A DNA stretch of 64,000 bases from Clostridia bacterium (GCA_017407705.1 JAFQWA010000004.1:1-64000), one strand, 5' to 3'; counted from the first letter of the stretch, positions 48,402-58,038 are shown. A program made the numbers and translations. The notes: a model not told the origin generated them from the sequence alone.

Positions 48402-50111
48402 TTGAACAAAACTATTATTTTTGACGGTGCTTTCGGCACGTATATCTCCTCTATGGGATTAAATCTAAGCTTTCCCGAAGAGGCAAATATCTTGTATCCC
48501 AACAAGGTAACCGAGATACATAAGGAATACATTGCCGCCGGTGCTACCGCCATAAAAACCAATACCTTCGGGGCTAATCCTAACAACATAGAGCAGTCTG
48601 ACCGTTTGGTGCAGATATTAAAAAGTGGCTACCGACTTGCTGAAAAAGCCGCAGGGGAAAACGTTTTGGTGTTTGCGGATATGGGTCCTATCTCAGGGGA
48701 AAACGCCCTTTCGGATTACATTTTCATAGCAGATACCTTTATAAGCTGCAACGCTAAAAACTTTCTTATAGAAACTCTCACAGATATGGACACGGTAAGT
48801 GAGGTAATTGCCTACATAAAAGGTAAAGTGAAGGATGCTTTTATCATAACCTCCTTTGCTGTAGGTCAGGACGGTTACAGCCGCAGCGGTAACTACTATC
48901 TGTCTTTGTTTGATGAGGCAATAAAAGCAGGTGCCGATTATGTGGGACTTAACTGCGTTTGCGGTCCTGCCCACATCTTAAACCTGCTCAAACAAACAGA
49001 CACCCATAAATACAACCTTTGTGCTATGCCTAACTCGGGATATCCCGGTATGCAAAACCAACGTACTGTTTATATCGACAACCCCGAATACTTCTCCAAT
49101 AAATTGTCTGAGATATATTCTCTGGGCGTGAAGGCTGTGGGTGGTTGCTGTGGCACCACACCCCGTCATATTGAGATGTTTACCCGTTTGATAAAGGGTG
49201 CTGTTCCCACTGCTAAGACAGTGAGTGAGCAAAAGGCAAAGACTCAGCCTGTTTTTACCGCCTGTTCCTTTGACAAGCCCTTTATTGCAGTAGAACTTGC
49301 CGCTCCCGTTGATACAGATTGTGAATACATTTTATCTGCGGCGAAGGAAGTAAAGTCTGCAGGTGCCGATTTTGTGACTATCCCCGACTCACCCTTGGGA
49401 AAAACCCGAGCAAACAGCTTTATGATCTCATCACTTATCCGTAGGACTGTGCAGATTGAGGTAATTCCGCATATTTGCTGCAGAGATAAAAATCAGATTG
49501 CCATAAAAGGCGACCTGATAGGTGCAAACATAGAGGGTGTTAAAAACATTCTTGCCATTACCGGTGACGCCATTGGTGAGGCAGACCGCAGTACTGCTAA
49601 AAACGTGTTTGGTTTTAACTCATTAAAGCTGATTTCGTTTATAAATCAATTAAACCAAACGGTGTTTGCCCATAAGCCCTACGGCATCTGTGCCGCTTTG
49701 AATATCAACGCCGTTAATTTCGACGCTGAGTTAAAACGTGCTCATAAAAAAGTGGAAAACGGTGCGGTTTGCCTGTTTACTCAGCCTATATTTACTGAGC
49801 AAAATGTTGAAAACTATAAAAAGGCAAAGCGTGAGCTTAACTGCAAGATTGCTGTGGGCATTATGCCCTTGGCAGGATACAAAAACGCCTTGTTTTTGAA
49901 CAACGAGGTGGCGGGAATCGAGATTCCTCAAAGCATTATTGACTCTCTTAAAGATAAAGATGCCGATGAAGTAAAAGACATCTGCATTGACTACGCTAAG
50001 ACCATTATTGATAAAATAAAAGACGGGTGTGACGGTTATTATATTATGACACCACTAAAAAAGACCCAACTTTCCGTTGAACTGATAAAGTATATAAAGG
50101 AGAATATGTAA
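48402..50111 (+). CDS. Bifunctional homocysteine S-methyltransferase / methylenetetrahydrofolate reductase
   Basis: 569 residues, YitJ-like. Residues 1-270 are a homocysteine-methyltransferase barrel (DGAFGTY near 8-14; zinc ligands in GLNCVCG and GGCCGTTPRH). Residues ~285-569 are an FAD-dependent methylene-THF reductase (VELAAP, HICCRD, NILAITGD, FTQPIFT, GIMPL). It could make methyl-THF and help methylate homocysteine with the pterin-binding protein encoded next. The start is the TTG at 48402, because TAGGTGG lies 8 bp upstream; a GTG at 48390 has no site. Confidence 0.9.
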   Translation: MNKTIIFDGAFGTYISSMGLNLSFPEEANILYPNKVTEIHKEYIAAGATAIKTNTFGANPNNIEQSDRLVQILKSGYRLAEKAAGENVLVFADMGPISGENALSDYIFIADTFISCNAKNFLIETLTDMDTVSEVIAYIKGKVKDAFIITSFAVGQDGYSRSGNYYLSLFDEAIKAGADYVGLNCVCGPAHILNLLKQTDTHKYNLCAMPNSGYPGMQNQRTVYIDNPEYFSNKLSEIYSLGVKAVGGCCGTTPRHIEMFTRLIKGAVPTAKTVSEQKAKTQPVFTACSFDKPFIAVELAAPVDTDCEYILSAAKEVKSAGADFVTIPDSPLGKTRANSFMISSLIRRTVQIEVIPHICCRDKNQIAIKGDLIGANIEGVKNILAITGDAIGEADRSTAKNVFGFNSLKLISFINQLNQTVFAHKPYGICAALNINAVNFDAELKRAHKKVENGAVCLFTQPIFTEQNVENYKKAKRELNCKIAVGIMPLAGYKNALFLNNEVAGIEIPQSIIDSLKDKDADEVKDICIDYAKTIIDKIKDGCDGYYIMTPLKKTQLSVELIKYIKENM

Positions 50112-50894
50112 ATGATAATAATAGGCGAAAAGCTTAACAGCTCCATACCCAAAACCCTTGCTGCATTAACTGAGCATAATGAACAGTTTATTGTTGATAC
50201 CATAAAAAGTCAGGCTGATAACGGCGCTGACTATATCGACATCAACACCGCCCTGACAGGTGATGATGAAATAAAAAATATGAAATGGATAATCGAGCTT
50301 ACCAAAGCAAACTGCTCCTGCGGTATTGTTTTGGACTCTCCTAACCCTCAGGTGATTATGGAGTGTCTGCCCTTGTGCAACGGCAGAAAGGTGATAGTAA
50401 ATTCCATTACCCTTTCGGATAAATACGACCGGCTTATCAGCGCTGTAAAAGAGTGTGGCGCAGGAGTTATCTGTCTGCCCATTTCCGACGGTAGAATACC
50501 TGCTGATGCAGAGAGTCGTTTTGAAAATGCAGCTAAAATGATCGAGAAGCTGCAAAGTGTGGGTATTGCCCCTGAAAACATCTATATCGACGTGCTTATT
50601 GAAGCGGTTGCCACCAATCAGGATGCCGCTGCAACTACCTTAAAAACCGTTGCTATGCTTACAAAGGAGTATAAGGACGTAAACACCGTTTGCGGCCTTT
50701 CCAACGTTTCCTTCGGACTTCCCTGCCGTGCAAAGCTTAACAGTGCGTTTTTGTCAATGCTTATGTCAGCAGGACTTAAAGCGGCTATTTTAGACGCTGC
50801 ATCTGCAAGCATTGCTGATACTGTATGTATTGCCAACGCACTGCTGGGTGAAGATGAATACTGTATGGATTACATCACCCGTTTCAGGAGCTGA
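50112..50894 (+). CDS. Pterin-binding methyltransferase (MetH middle domain/AcsE-like)
   Basis: A 260-residue TIM barrel of the pterin-binding family. It has IIGEKLNSS at the start, DNGADYIDIN near 36-45, VLDSPNPQV near 74-82, IYIDVLIEAV near 156-165, and CGLSNVSFGLP near 193-203. It would transfer a methyl group from methyl-THF to a corrinoid protein. The gene begins at the base after the upstream stop codon. The cobalamin-binding part of methionine synthase is not in the window, so the enzyme is split over at least three proteins. Confidence 0.88.
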   Translation: MIIIGEKLNSSIPKTLAALTEHNEQFIVDTIKSQADNGADYIDINTALTGDDEIKNMKWIIELTKANCSCGIVLDSPNPQVIMECLPLCNGRKVIVNSITLSDKYDRLISAVKECGAGVICLPISDGRIPADAESRFENAAKMIEKLQSVGIAPENIYIDVLIEAVATNQDAAATTLKTVAMLTKEYKDVNTVCGLSNVSFGLPCRAKLNSAFLSMLMSAGLKAAILDAASASIADTVCIANALLGEDEYCMDYITRFRS

Positions 50895-51990
50895 CCTCTA
50901 ACTCACTGAGCACCTTAACCAGTGCTTTTCCCACCAGCTCACCGCTGTAAATTGCCTGCTCCAACGTGTTTGCCTCACTGCCCATTTCAATTAAAATGGA
51001 GCCGCAGTTTAAATCGTGGTTATACTTTTTAGACACGAAATACATTGGCCTTGCAAGGTTTTTATACATCTTCTCACAGGTCTGCTGCAGTCTTATGGCA
51101 AAACGGAAGTTTTTTCGCCAATTAGGGTATGATGTCACCGAGCCTGACTGACAGCCGGTGGCAATCATTATCTGTGCCGCAGACTTGCCGTTTATGGTGG
51201 CACTGGGCTTTATTTTGGTACCGTCATTTTGAGTAATGGCGTCACGGTGGATATCCAACACCACGTCAATGGACGGATATTTTTTCAGATAGCTTTGAAT
51301 TGTTACTCTGGCTCGGTCATAGGAGCCGTTGTAGGACGTTTGATCGTGCAGAGTTTTATCGTGGATGGTGGTGATGTTTGCCGCCTCTAACTGCTTTGCA
51401 ATCTCAGCCCCCACCCTCACCACGTTTTTGCTTTTATCGGTGGTGCGTGATGACCAACTGCTTTTATAGGTGCCATCACTTTCGGGGAAATACCCTTCGG
51501 TGCCGTGGGTGTGGATAATAAGCACCTGAGGTTTTTCGTTTTTATAAATTTCAATTTCGGGAGCGATCTTTAATTCCTTGGCAAGGTCCACCGACACTCC
51601 TGTTTTGTTGCTGATATGCAGATCGGTTATGCTTAAATTAGCGCCGCCAACACCGATAGTTTGTGTGTAGATCTTACCTGCCGCATCGGAAGACGCCGCC
51701 ACAGTTTTGTTAGTGGCTTTGGCAGTGGTGGACTCAATTTTTTTGGTGGTGGCGGTAACCTTATCTGCTTTTTGTGTGGCGGCTACCGTGGTGGTTTGCG
51801 CCTGGGTAGGTGCTGATACCATAACGGCTTCGGGCAAGGCAGCGGCAGCGTAAAAGCTGCCAAGCTTTTGGGCGGTATATTTTACCGGCTGCTCAAAATG
51901 GCTGCGTTGGGAAAATAAAAACGTTGCTAAAGCAAAGCACAGCACACATATTACAGGTTTTTTGAAATTATATTTTGTTATTCTTCTCAC
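50884..51990 (-). CDS. spoIIP: SpoIIP, forespore engulfment amidase/endopeptidase
   Basis: 368 residues. There is an N-terminal membrane anchor (about 11-27), a Thr/Ala/Lys-rich linker (about 60-105), and the SpoIIP catalytic domain with VLIIHTHGTEGY near 155-166, VVLDIHRDA near 244-252, and ILIEMGSEANTLEQA near the C-terminus. It degrades peptidoglycan during engulfment with SpoIID and SpoIIM. The start is GTG at 51990. Its 3' end overlaps the convergent pterin-binding gene by 11 bp. Confidence 0.9.
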   Translation of the reverse strand: MRRITKYNFKKPVICVLCFALATFLFSQRSHFEQPVKYTAQKLGSFYAAAALPEAVMVSAPTQAQTTTVAATQKADKVTATTKKIESTTAKATNKTVAASSDAAGKIYTQTIGVGGANLSITDLHISNKTGVSVDLAKELKIAPEIEIYKNEKPQVLIIHTHGTEGYFPESDGTYKSSWSSRTTDKSKNVVRVGAEIAKQLEAANITTIHDKTLHDQTSYNGSYDRARVTIQSYLKKYPSIDVVLDIHRDAITQNDGTKIKPSATINGKSAAQIMIATGCQSGSVTSYPNWRKNFRFAIRLQQTCEKMYKNLARPMYFVSKKYNHDLNCGSILIEMGSEANTLEQAIYSGELVGKALVKVLSELEVSS

Positions 51991-52052
51991 TTTACCACCG
52001 CCGTAGGTTTCAAATTTTATACATTATAAATTATGAAAAAGGGGTAGATTTT

Positions 52053-52568
52053 ATGAAAAAACTGTTGGTGATAATTGACTGTCAGAAGGATTTTGTCAGC
52101 GGCTCACTGGGTTTTGACGGTGCTGATAAAATTATGGACAATATTGTTAAAAAGGCCGAAAGCTTTGACGGTGATATTGCCTTTACCATGGACACTCATT
52201 CATCGGAATATAAGGATACCCGTGAGGGTAAAAATCTGCCCGTTATCCACTGCCAGAAAGGGACTGAGGGTTGGCAGATAGTAGATAAGCTGCAGAAATT
52301 CACTGAAAATGCAGTTGTTTTTGAGAAGCAAACCTTTGGCTCCTACGACTTTTTGGAGTTCTTGAAAAAATCTCAGTACGACCAGATAACACTTACCGGT
52401 GTTGTAACGAATATTTGCGTTATATCCAACGCTGTAATGGCGTTAACCGCTCTGCCCTATGCTGAAATAATCGTTGATGCTGCTTGCGTGGGCGGCGGTG
52501 ATGACGTTACTGCTCAAAAGGCACTGGACGTTATGGAATCTATCCACATAAAGGTGATAAACAGATGA
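52053..52568 (+). CDS. Isochorismatase-family amidase (nicotinamidase-like)
   Basis: 171 residues with the cysteine-hydrolase triad: Asp in IIDCQKDFVSG (near 8), the Lys near 80-90 in the EKQTFGSYDF area, and Cys in TGVVTNICVISNA (near 126). A cis-peptide-type VVTNI is present. It is probably a nicotinamidase of NAD salvage. The neighbour nnrD, overlapping by 4 bp, repairs hydrated NAD(P)H, which supports a nicotinamide role. Start at 52053 with AAAAAGGGGTAG. Confidence 0.85.
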   Translation: MKKLLVIIDCQKDFVSGSLGFDGADKIMDNIVKKAESFDGDIAFTMDTHSSEYKDTREGKNLPVIHCQKGTEGWQIVDKLQKFTENAVVFEKQTFGSYDFLEFLKKSQYDQITLTGVVTNICVISNAVMALTALPYAEIIVDAACVGGGDDVTAQKALDVMESIHIKVINR

Positions 52569-53425
52569 ACATTGAGCTTATAACTCCACAGAGTGCCTTT
52601 TCGGTTTTCAAAAAGCGTGATGACCTGGCAAATAAGGGTGATTTTGGCAAAGCTATGCTCATTTGCGGCTGTTACGGAATGGCAGGTGCCGCCGTTTTGG
52701 CTGCTAAGGCTTGTTTAAAAAGCGGCGTGGGGCTGTGTCAGGTGGTTTGCCCTGAAGAAATTTATCCTATTGTGGCGGCTTCGGTCCACGAGCCTGTTTT
52801 CTTGCCCTTTGATGGAAATATGGACAAGGTGGCAGAGGATATAAATAAGGCTGATTGCGTGGTTTTAGGGTGTGGTATGGGTAACACCGATTACACCTTA
52901 AATATGCTGAAAACTGCGCTTAAATGCAGCAAAGTGCCCCTTATAATTGACGCTGATGGCATAAACGTGCTAAGCCAAAACATAGAATTATTACAAGGAC
53001 ACACCTGCCCCTTAGTGCTGACCCCACACCCCGGTGAAATGGCACGTCTTATTAACACCACTGTGGAGTATGTTCAGCAAAACCGTGTGGCTGTTGCGGT
53101 GGAGTTTGCCAAAAAGCATAACGTTATTTTAGTGCTTAAGGGTCATAACACCTTAATAGCGTTGCCAAGCGGTGAAGTGTTTGTAAATACTTCGGGTAAT
53201 CCCGGTATGGCGACCGGCGGCAGCGGTGATATGCTCTGCGGCGTTATGGCGGCGCTTGTTGCACAGAAAATCGCCCTTTCTGATGCAGTGAAGTCAGCGG
53301 TGTATATCCACGGCTTAGCAGGAGATCTATCGGCGGCTAAGCTGTCACAGATCAGCACTACCCCAACAGATATGATAGACTGTCTGCCTATAATTTTTTC
53401 GGATATTGAAAGGAGTTTTCAGTAG
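52565..53425 (+). CDS. nnrD: ADP/ATP-dependent NAD(P)H-hydrate dehydratase
   Basis: A 286-residue ribokinase-fold enzyme that repairs damaged NADHX/NADPHX. It has FGKAMLICGCYGMAGAAVLAAKACLKSG near 26-53, GCGMG near 100, LTPHPGEMARL near 157-167, and NPGMATGGSGDMLCGVMAAL near 215-234. The usual N-terminal epimerase domain (NnrE) is missing, so this is the single-domain form. Its ATG overlaps the upstream stop (ATGA). Confidence 0.9.
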   Translation: MNIELITPQSAFSVFKKRDDLANKGDFGKAMLICGCYGMAGAAVLAAKACLKSGVGLCQVVCPEEIYPIVAASVHEPVFLPFDGNMDKVAEDINKADCVVLGCGMGNTDYTLNMLKTALKCSKVPLIIDADGINVLSQNIELLQGHTCPLVLTPHPGEMARLINTTVEYVQQNRVAVAVEFAKKHNVILVLKGHNTLIALPSGEVFVNTSGNPGMATGGSGDMLCGVMAALVAQKIALSDAVKSAVYIHGLAGDLSAAKLSQISTTPTDMIDCLPIIFSDIERSFQ

Positions 53426-53920
53426 TTGAAACGTGCATTTTGCATAATGGCGGCTATTATGATAGCCCTCTTATCAGGATGTGCAAAGCAAAAGGAAATT
53501 GTAACAGTTCCCGTAACGGAAGGGTTAAACTGCAAATTTGATGCCACCTATAACGGTATTCAGTTGCAAGGGAATTTGAAAATATCGGAAAATATGCATA
53601 CGGTAATCAATATTCAGAAGCCCGATGCTTTAAAGGGTATGAAGCTCGAGATAAACGGCGAAAATATGAAGGTTGCCTATTTAGGACTTACCACCGATCT
53701 AAAGCTGTCAGACTCAAAGCAAGGTGCTTTTGCAGGACTTATGGTTTCGGCTTTGAAAAGTGCGGCGGCTTCGGTGGGGGTTGATGCGCAGCAGACTGAT
53801 GAGGGCTACGTCTTAAGCGGTAGCTGTGAAATGGGCGATTATACTCTGCTTTTAGACAAAGCTCTGCACCCGTTACAAATAAAAATGGACTCGCAAAATT
53901 TTTGTGTTAATTTTTCGTGA
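53426..53920 (+). CDS. Small lipoprotein of unknown function
   Basis: 164 residues with a lipoprotein signal (LLSGC at 16-20). The mature part is beta-rich, roughly 145 residues, similar in layout to LolA/LppX-like or YcdO-like outer-surface proteins, but I recognise no family. The start is TTG with GAAAGGAG upstream, directly after nnrD. It probably belongs to the same transcript. Confidence 0.65.
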   Translation: MKRAFCIMAAIMIALLSGCAKQKEIVTVPVTEGLNCKFDATYNGIQLQGNLKISENMHTVINIQKPDALKGMKLEINGENMKVAYLGLTTDLKLSDSKQGAFAGLMVSALKSAAASVGVDAQQTDEGYVLSGSCEMGDYTLLLDKALHPLQIKMDSQNFCVNFS

Positions 53921-53929
53921 TTTTGGATA

Positions 53930-53963
53930 CAAAAGGGTAGGATTTTCCTACCCTTTTCATTTT
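53930..53963 (+). terminator. Terminator
   Basis: AAAAGGGTAG pairs with CTACCCTTTT around a T-rich loop. It ends the pncA-like/nnrD/lipoprotein transcript. Confidence 0.75.
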
Positions 53964-54093
53964 GCACAAAAAAGCTTATGCAGTTTAGGTCAAGTTGCCC
54001 AAACCCACTGTAAATATCTACAAATAGCGATTGACTTTAGTACTATAAAATGATAAGGTGAATTTGTACATTATGATAAAAAGGAGTTTTATT

Positions 54094-55434
54094 ATGAAAC
54101 GAGTATTATCCTTAATCCTTGCAATGATGTTAGTTTTTGCTTTAGCATCTTGCACCGACACCCCCGATACTGATGCAAACGGTACCACAACCACCACCGC
54201 TCAGTCGGCTCAGGAAACCACCGCTTTAAACGAAGGTGACGGTGAAACCAATGCCACCACTCAGGCAGTGGGACAGACTCAAGCTAATAGCAGTATTGCC
54301 ACAACCACCGCTGTAAAAACCACAGCAGGCGGCAACAATCCTACCACTACCAAGGCACCCACCACTAAAGTGCCTGTAACCACAAAACCCCAACCCACCA
54401 CCACAAAGCCTTTGCCTCAGAACGTTGACTATTCAGCAAAGGATTTTGACGTTAATAAACTTGGCACATCCTTGCGTGTTGTGGGCAGAGCAGTTAATGC
54501 TGACAACAAGGTTACCGCTCAGTTTACCGACGGCGGTGTGGAGTTTAACCTTATCTGTAAGGGCGACGTTACCATTAAGATCAACTGGACAAGAGGTCCG
54601 GGACTTTTGGGCGTTGTTATCAATAACGATGAGCAGAACGTTACCAATTACAAAATAACTACCTCAACTAAGGAAGTAACCATTGCCAAAGGTCTTAAAG
54701 CTGGCAGATACACCTTTAAGGTCATCAAGCTTAACGAGGTAAGCTTGAACACATTTAATTTTTTAGGCGTAAAGTTTAACGGAATTTTGGGCGATAAGGC
54801 AACCCAGAGAAAAATTAAGATCGAGGCTTACGGCGACTCCATCACCTGCGGACTCTGGAATATGCTGGATCAGCACGGTGTTGACGGCTATGAACAGGGC
54901 TATTATCAGGACGGTTACAGCACCTACGTGGGCTTTGCCGCAAGAAATTTAGGAGCTGATTTAAGTGTTGTTGCCCGTTCCGGCTGGGGTCTTATCCACT
55001 CACCCTACGGTCTTGGCTACGACGGTGCTATCCCGAAAATTTGGGATCAGATATTGCCCTCCACCATTCCCGATTTAAAATGGGATTTTTCAAGCTACGT
55101 TCCTGATGTAGTTGTTGTAAACTTGGGTACTAATGATAAGACATCAGGCAAACCTACTGCTATGGAAATGTCAAATGAAGTAAAGAGATTTTCCAAAGAA
55201 CTCCGCTCAAAATATCCTAAATGCGCTATTATCTGGGTAACAGGTATGATGGGTGATTTCGGCGGCTACACTGCTTCTATGCAGGCTGCTGTTAAACAGC
55301 TTAAAGACGATAAGATCAAGTTTGTTTCACTGCCTTATAACACAAGCGGCGGTCAGTGGCACCCCAATCTTGCAGGTCATAAGGCTGCAGGTGCTGCTTT
55401 ACAGGCAGAAATAGAAAAAATTCTCGGTTTGTAA
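54094..55434 (+). CDS. CE2-like carbohydrate esterase, secreted lipoprotein
   Basis: 446 residues. There is a lipoprotein signal with lipobox LASC (Cys20), a ~90-residue Thr/Pro/Lys spacer (TTTTT, TTKAP, TTKPQP), an N-terminal beta-sandwich (about 110-230), and an SGNH domain with YGDSITCG near 248-255, NLGTND, and the catalytic His in WHPNLAGH. It is homologous over both domains to the cytoplasmic protein at 40847-41869. It would deacetylate cell-surface-bound polysaccharide. The start is ATG at 54094 with AAAAAGGAG. Confidence 0.88.
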   Translation: MKRVLSLILAMMLVFALASCTDTPDTDANGTTTTTAQSAQETTALNEGDGETNATTQAVGQTQANSSIATTTAVKTTAGGNNPTTTKAPTTKVPVTTKPQPTTTKPLPQNVDYSAKDFDVNKLGTSLRVVGRAVNADNKVTAQFTDGGVEFNLICKGDVTIKINWTRGPGLLGVVINNDEQNVTNYKITTSTKEVTIAKGLKAGRYTFKVIKLNEVSLNTFNFLGVKFNGILGDKATQRKIKIEAYGDSITCGLWNMLDQHGVDGYEQGYYQDGYSTYVGFAARNLGADLSVVARSGWGLIHSPYGLGYDGAIPKIWDQILPSTIPDLKWDFSSYVPDVVVVNLGTNDKTSGKPTAMEMSNEVKRFSKELRSKYPKCAIIWVTGMMGDFGGYTASMQAAVKQLKDDKIKFVSLPYNTSGGQWHPNLAGHKAAGAALQAEIEKILGL

Positions 55435-55450
55435 AAAGAAGGCGTTGTGC

Positions 55451-56830
55451 ATGTCATATTTGCTGAAAAAAGAAATTCCCGTTGAAGATGGCTACGATAT
55501 GGTAGTTTGCGGTGGTGGAATGGGCGGTGCTACTGCCGCCATTACCGCCGCAAGGCTGGGACTTAAGGTTTTAATTGTTGAACACACCGGCTGTTTGGGT
55601 GGTATGGGCACATCAGGACTTGTTTGTGCCTTTGACCCTATGGCTGACGGTGAGAAACCCGTTGTGGGCGGACTTATGCAGGAGATAGTAAAAACTCTGT
55701 ATGAGCGCAAAAAGCTCGGTCCTGAGATTACCCCTGAGGACTACCTGAAAAACTATCTTACCTGGATCCCCTTTGACCCCGAAGCCTTGAAAATATTGCT
55801 GGACGAATTGTGTGTAAAAGCAGGGGTTGAGATAAGATATTTCACCCGTGTTATTGATGCAGATGCACAAGACGGTAAGGTAAAGGGCGTTGTTATCAAT
55901 AACGTTGAGGGAACTAAGTATATAGCGGCAAAAACCTTTGTTGACGCTACCGGTGATGCGGTGTTATCCAAGCTTTGCGGCGCAAAATACCGCGAGGCAG
56001 GTGCTGATACTGAGGAAATTATGCCTGCTACCTTAACAGGCTTAATGGCAGGAATAGACTGGGAGCAGTTTAACAAAACTCAGTACGCTACCCCTTGTCA
56101 TGAGCAGATAGAACGTGCCTACAACGACGGCGTTTTATCTCAGTGTGACCGCCATTTGGTGGGTATTTTCCGCATCGGCGAAAACACAGGCTATATGAAC
56201 ACAGGCCACATTTTCAATCTAAATTCAGTAAATACCCGCAGTCTGTCTGACGGTATGATTCAAGGCAGACGTCAGTTAAACGAGTATTTGGAGTTTTACA
56301 AGCGCTATCACAAGGGCTTTGACAAGGCTCAGATCGTTGCTACGGGCACACTTATGGGTGTTCGTGAGTCACGCAGGATAGTGGGTGAGTATGAGTTGAC
56401 CGCTGACGACTATTTCGCACGTCGTCAGTTCCCCGATCAGATAGGCGTTTTCAGTAAATATATTGATATCCACCCCAAAGATACCAGCAAGGAAAGCTAC
56501 AAAGAATTTTGTGATACAATGGAAGGCAGTAAGCTGAAAAAAGGCGAATGCTACGGTATTCCTTACGGCATCACTGTTCCCAAAGGCTTTGAAAATCTGT
56601 GGGTATCGGGCAGATGTAATTCATCAGACATTTCCATGCACGGTGCAGTAAGAGTTATGCCTGCGGCGGCTATGATGGGTCAAGGCGTGGGCACAGCGGC
56701 GTATTTATCCATAAAATCAGGCAAGCCTGCAACTAAGATAAACACAGCTAAACTGGTAGAATTACTGCGTGAAAACGGTGCTATCTTACCTCAGCAGCAG
56801 TTAAGTGAAACTATGACTAAAAACTCGTAA
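55451..56830 (+). CDS. FAD-dependent oxidoreductase (FAD_oxidored family)
   Basis: 459 residues. There is an N-terminal Rossmann FAD site, VVCGGGMGGATAAITAARLGLKV (about 20-42). The family features EHTGCLGGMGTSGLV near 46-60, FVDATGDA near 166-173 and a C-terminal VSGRCNSSDISMHGAVRVMPAAA also match. The substrate is unknown; members often lie beside carbohydrate-use genes. The 10 bp gap to the esterase stop and the 12 bp to the next gene suggest one transcript. Confidence 0.85.
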   Translation: MSYLLKKEIPVEDGYDMVVCGGGMGGATAAITAARLGLKVLIVEHTGCLGGMGTSGLVCAFDPMADGEKPVVGGLMQEIVKTLYERKKLGPEITPEDYLKNYLTWIPFDPEALKILLDELCVKAGVEIRYFTRVIDADAQDGKVKGVVINNVEGTKYIAAKTFVDATGDAVLSKLCGAKYREAGADTEEIMPATLTGLMAGIDWEQFNKTQYATPCHEQIERAYNDGVLSQCDRHLVGIFRIGENTGYMNTGHIFNLNSVNTRSLSDGMIQGRRQLNEYLEFYKRYHKGFDKAQIVATGTLMGVRESRRIVGEYELTADDYFARRQFPDQIGVFSKYIDIHPKDTSKESYKEFCDTMEGSKLKKGECYGIPYGITVPKGFENLWVSGRCNSSDISMHGAVRVMPAAAMMGQGVGTAAYLSIKSGKPATKINTAKLVELLRENGAILPQQQLSETMTKNS

Positions 56831-56842
56831 AGGAGTTTTACT

Positions 56843-57898
56843 ATGAACTATAAAACCAACTGGCAGGAAACAAAACAGCATTTTGATGCCTGGTGGAAAG
56901 GCGAAAACGCCGACGGCCCTTTAATGAGGATCAACGTCCGCCGTGATAAGCCGTTACATGAGTTAGTTAACATTTCCGATGTATCCGATGCATCGGAATG
57001 TTATCTTAATGTGGAACGAAAGGCTAATCAAACCAAAAATTATTACGCGGCCTTCGAGCCTATTGCCGATTCATATCCTAACTTTGATCTAAATATCGGA
57101 GCAGGCTCGTTGGCGCTTTATTTGGGTTGTGAGCCTAAATTTACCCCCGAAACAGTGTGGTATTTGCCCTGCATTGAGGAATACGGGGATATTGTTCTGG
57201 ATAAGCAGAACAAGTGGTATAAAAAGCATATTGAAATGTTAAAACAGCAGGTTAAGCTTATAGAGGGCACCGATATAATGGGTGCTGTGCCCGACATTAT
57301 CGAGAATATCGACATTTTGTCGGCTATGCGTGATCCTCAGGAGACCTGCTTTGACTTATACGATCAGCCCGATGCGGTGAAGAAGGCTATCCGTCAGATA
57401 AACGATGCCTATATACCTTGCTACGATGATATGTACAACATTTTAAAGGGTGATGACGGGTACGTTGCCTGGAACTGCTTTTCTGTTATGGGCAAAGGCA
57501 AAACCGCTAAGGTGCAGTGCGATATGTGTGCTATGCTGTCCAAAGAGCACTTTGACGAGTTTGTGCTGGACGGACTGCGTCAGCAGACAGCCCAGCTTGA
57601 TAACGCAATTTATCATCTTGACGGTGAGGAGTGCTTTCAGCATTTGCCTTCGCTGTTATCCATTGAAGGCATAAAGGCCATTCAGTGGACCCCAGGTGAC
57701 GGCAGTGAGCAGGGTGGCAGTGAGCACTGGTTCCCCTTATACGATAAAATCCGTGAGGCAGGAAAGAGCTTGTGGATAGAGATTCCTCAGCGTGAGCTTA
57801 TTGAGCCTCAGATAGATAATATTATCAAACGCTACGGCTCAAAGGGTATTTACTTTGTGTTGCCTGAGCTAGATAGAGAGTTGCTCAGCATTTGTTAA
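56843..57898 (+). CDS. URO-D superfamily (MtaA-like) protein
   Basis: 351 residues of the uroporphyrinogen decarboxylase-like barrel class, which also contains corrinoid methyltransferases. Visible features are DAWWKGE near the N-terminus, EQGGSEHWFPLYDKIREAGKSLWIE near 291-315, and HLDGEECFQHLPSL near 255-268. It lacks the RCDL/arginine motif of true HemE, so it is not the haem enzyme. A methyltransferase or demethylase role on a plant compound is possible but not proven. RBS AAAGGAG. Confidence 0.65.
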   Translation: MNYKTNWQETKQHFDAWWKGENADGPLMRINVRRDKPLHELVNISDVSDASECYLNVERKANQTKNYYAAFEPIADSYPNFDLNIGAGSLALYLGCEPKFTPETVWYLPCIEEYGDIVLDKQNKWYKKHIEMLKQQVKLIEGTDIMGAVPDIIENIDILSAMRDPQETCFDLYDQPDAVKKAIRQINDAYIPCYDDMYNILKGDDGYVAWNCFSVMGKGKTAKVQCDMCAMLSKEHFDEFVLDGLRQQTAQLDNAIYHLDGEECFQHLPSLLSIEGIKAIQWTPGDGSEQGGSEHWFPLYDKIREAGKSLWIEIPQRELIEPQIDNIIKRYGSKGIYFVLPELDRELLSIC

Positions 57899-58038
57899 AA
57901 CGCAGAGAGGCTGAGTGGAGAAAATAATTCTCAAAAATCTGTACTGTTAACAAAATATTCTTTTATTTTGCCTTAAAGTATGATAAAATCAAAATAATAT
58001 ACAAGCTATTACACAACCGAAAGGAAGTTTTTACTAAT

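Noticed and set aside
56843-57898. hemE (uroporphyrinogen decarboxylase)
   Set aside because: The N-terminal arginine-containing substrate motif of HemE is absent and there are no haem genes nearby.
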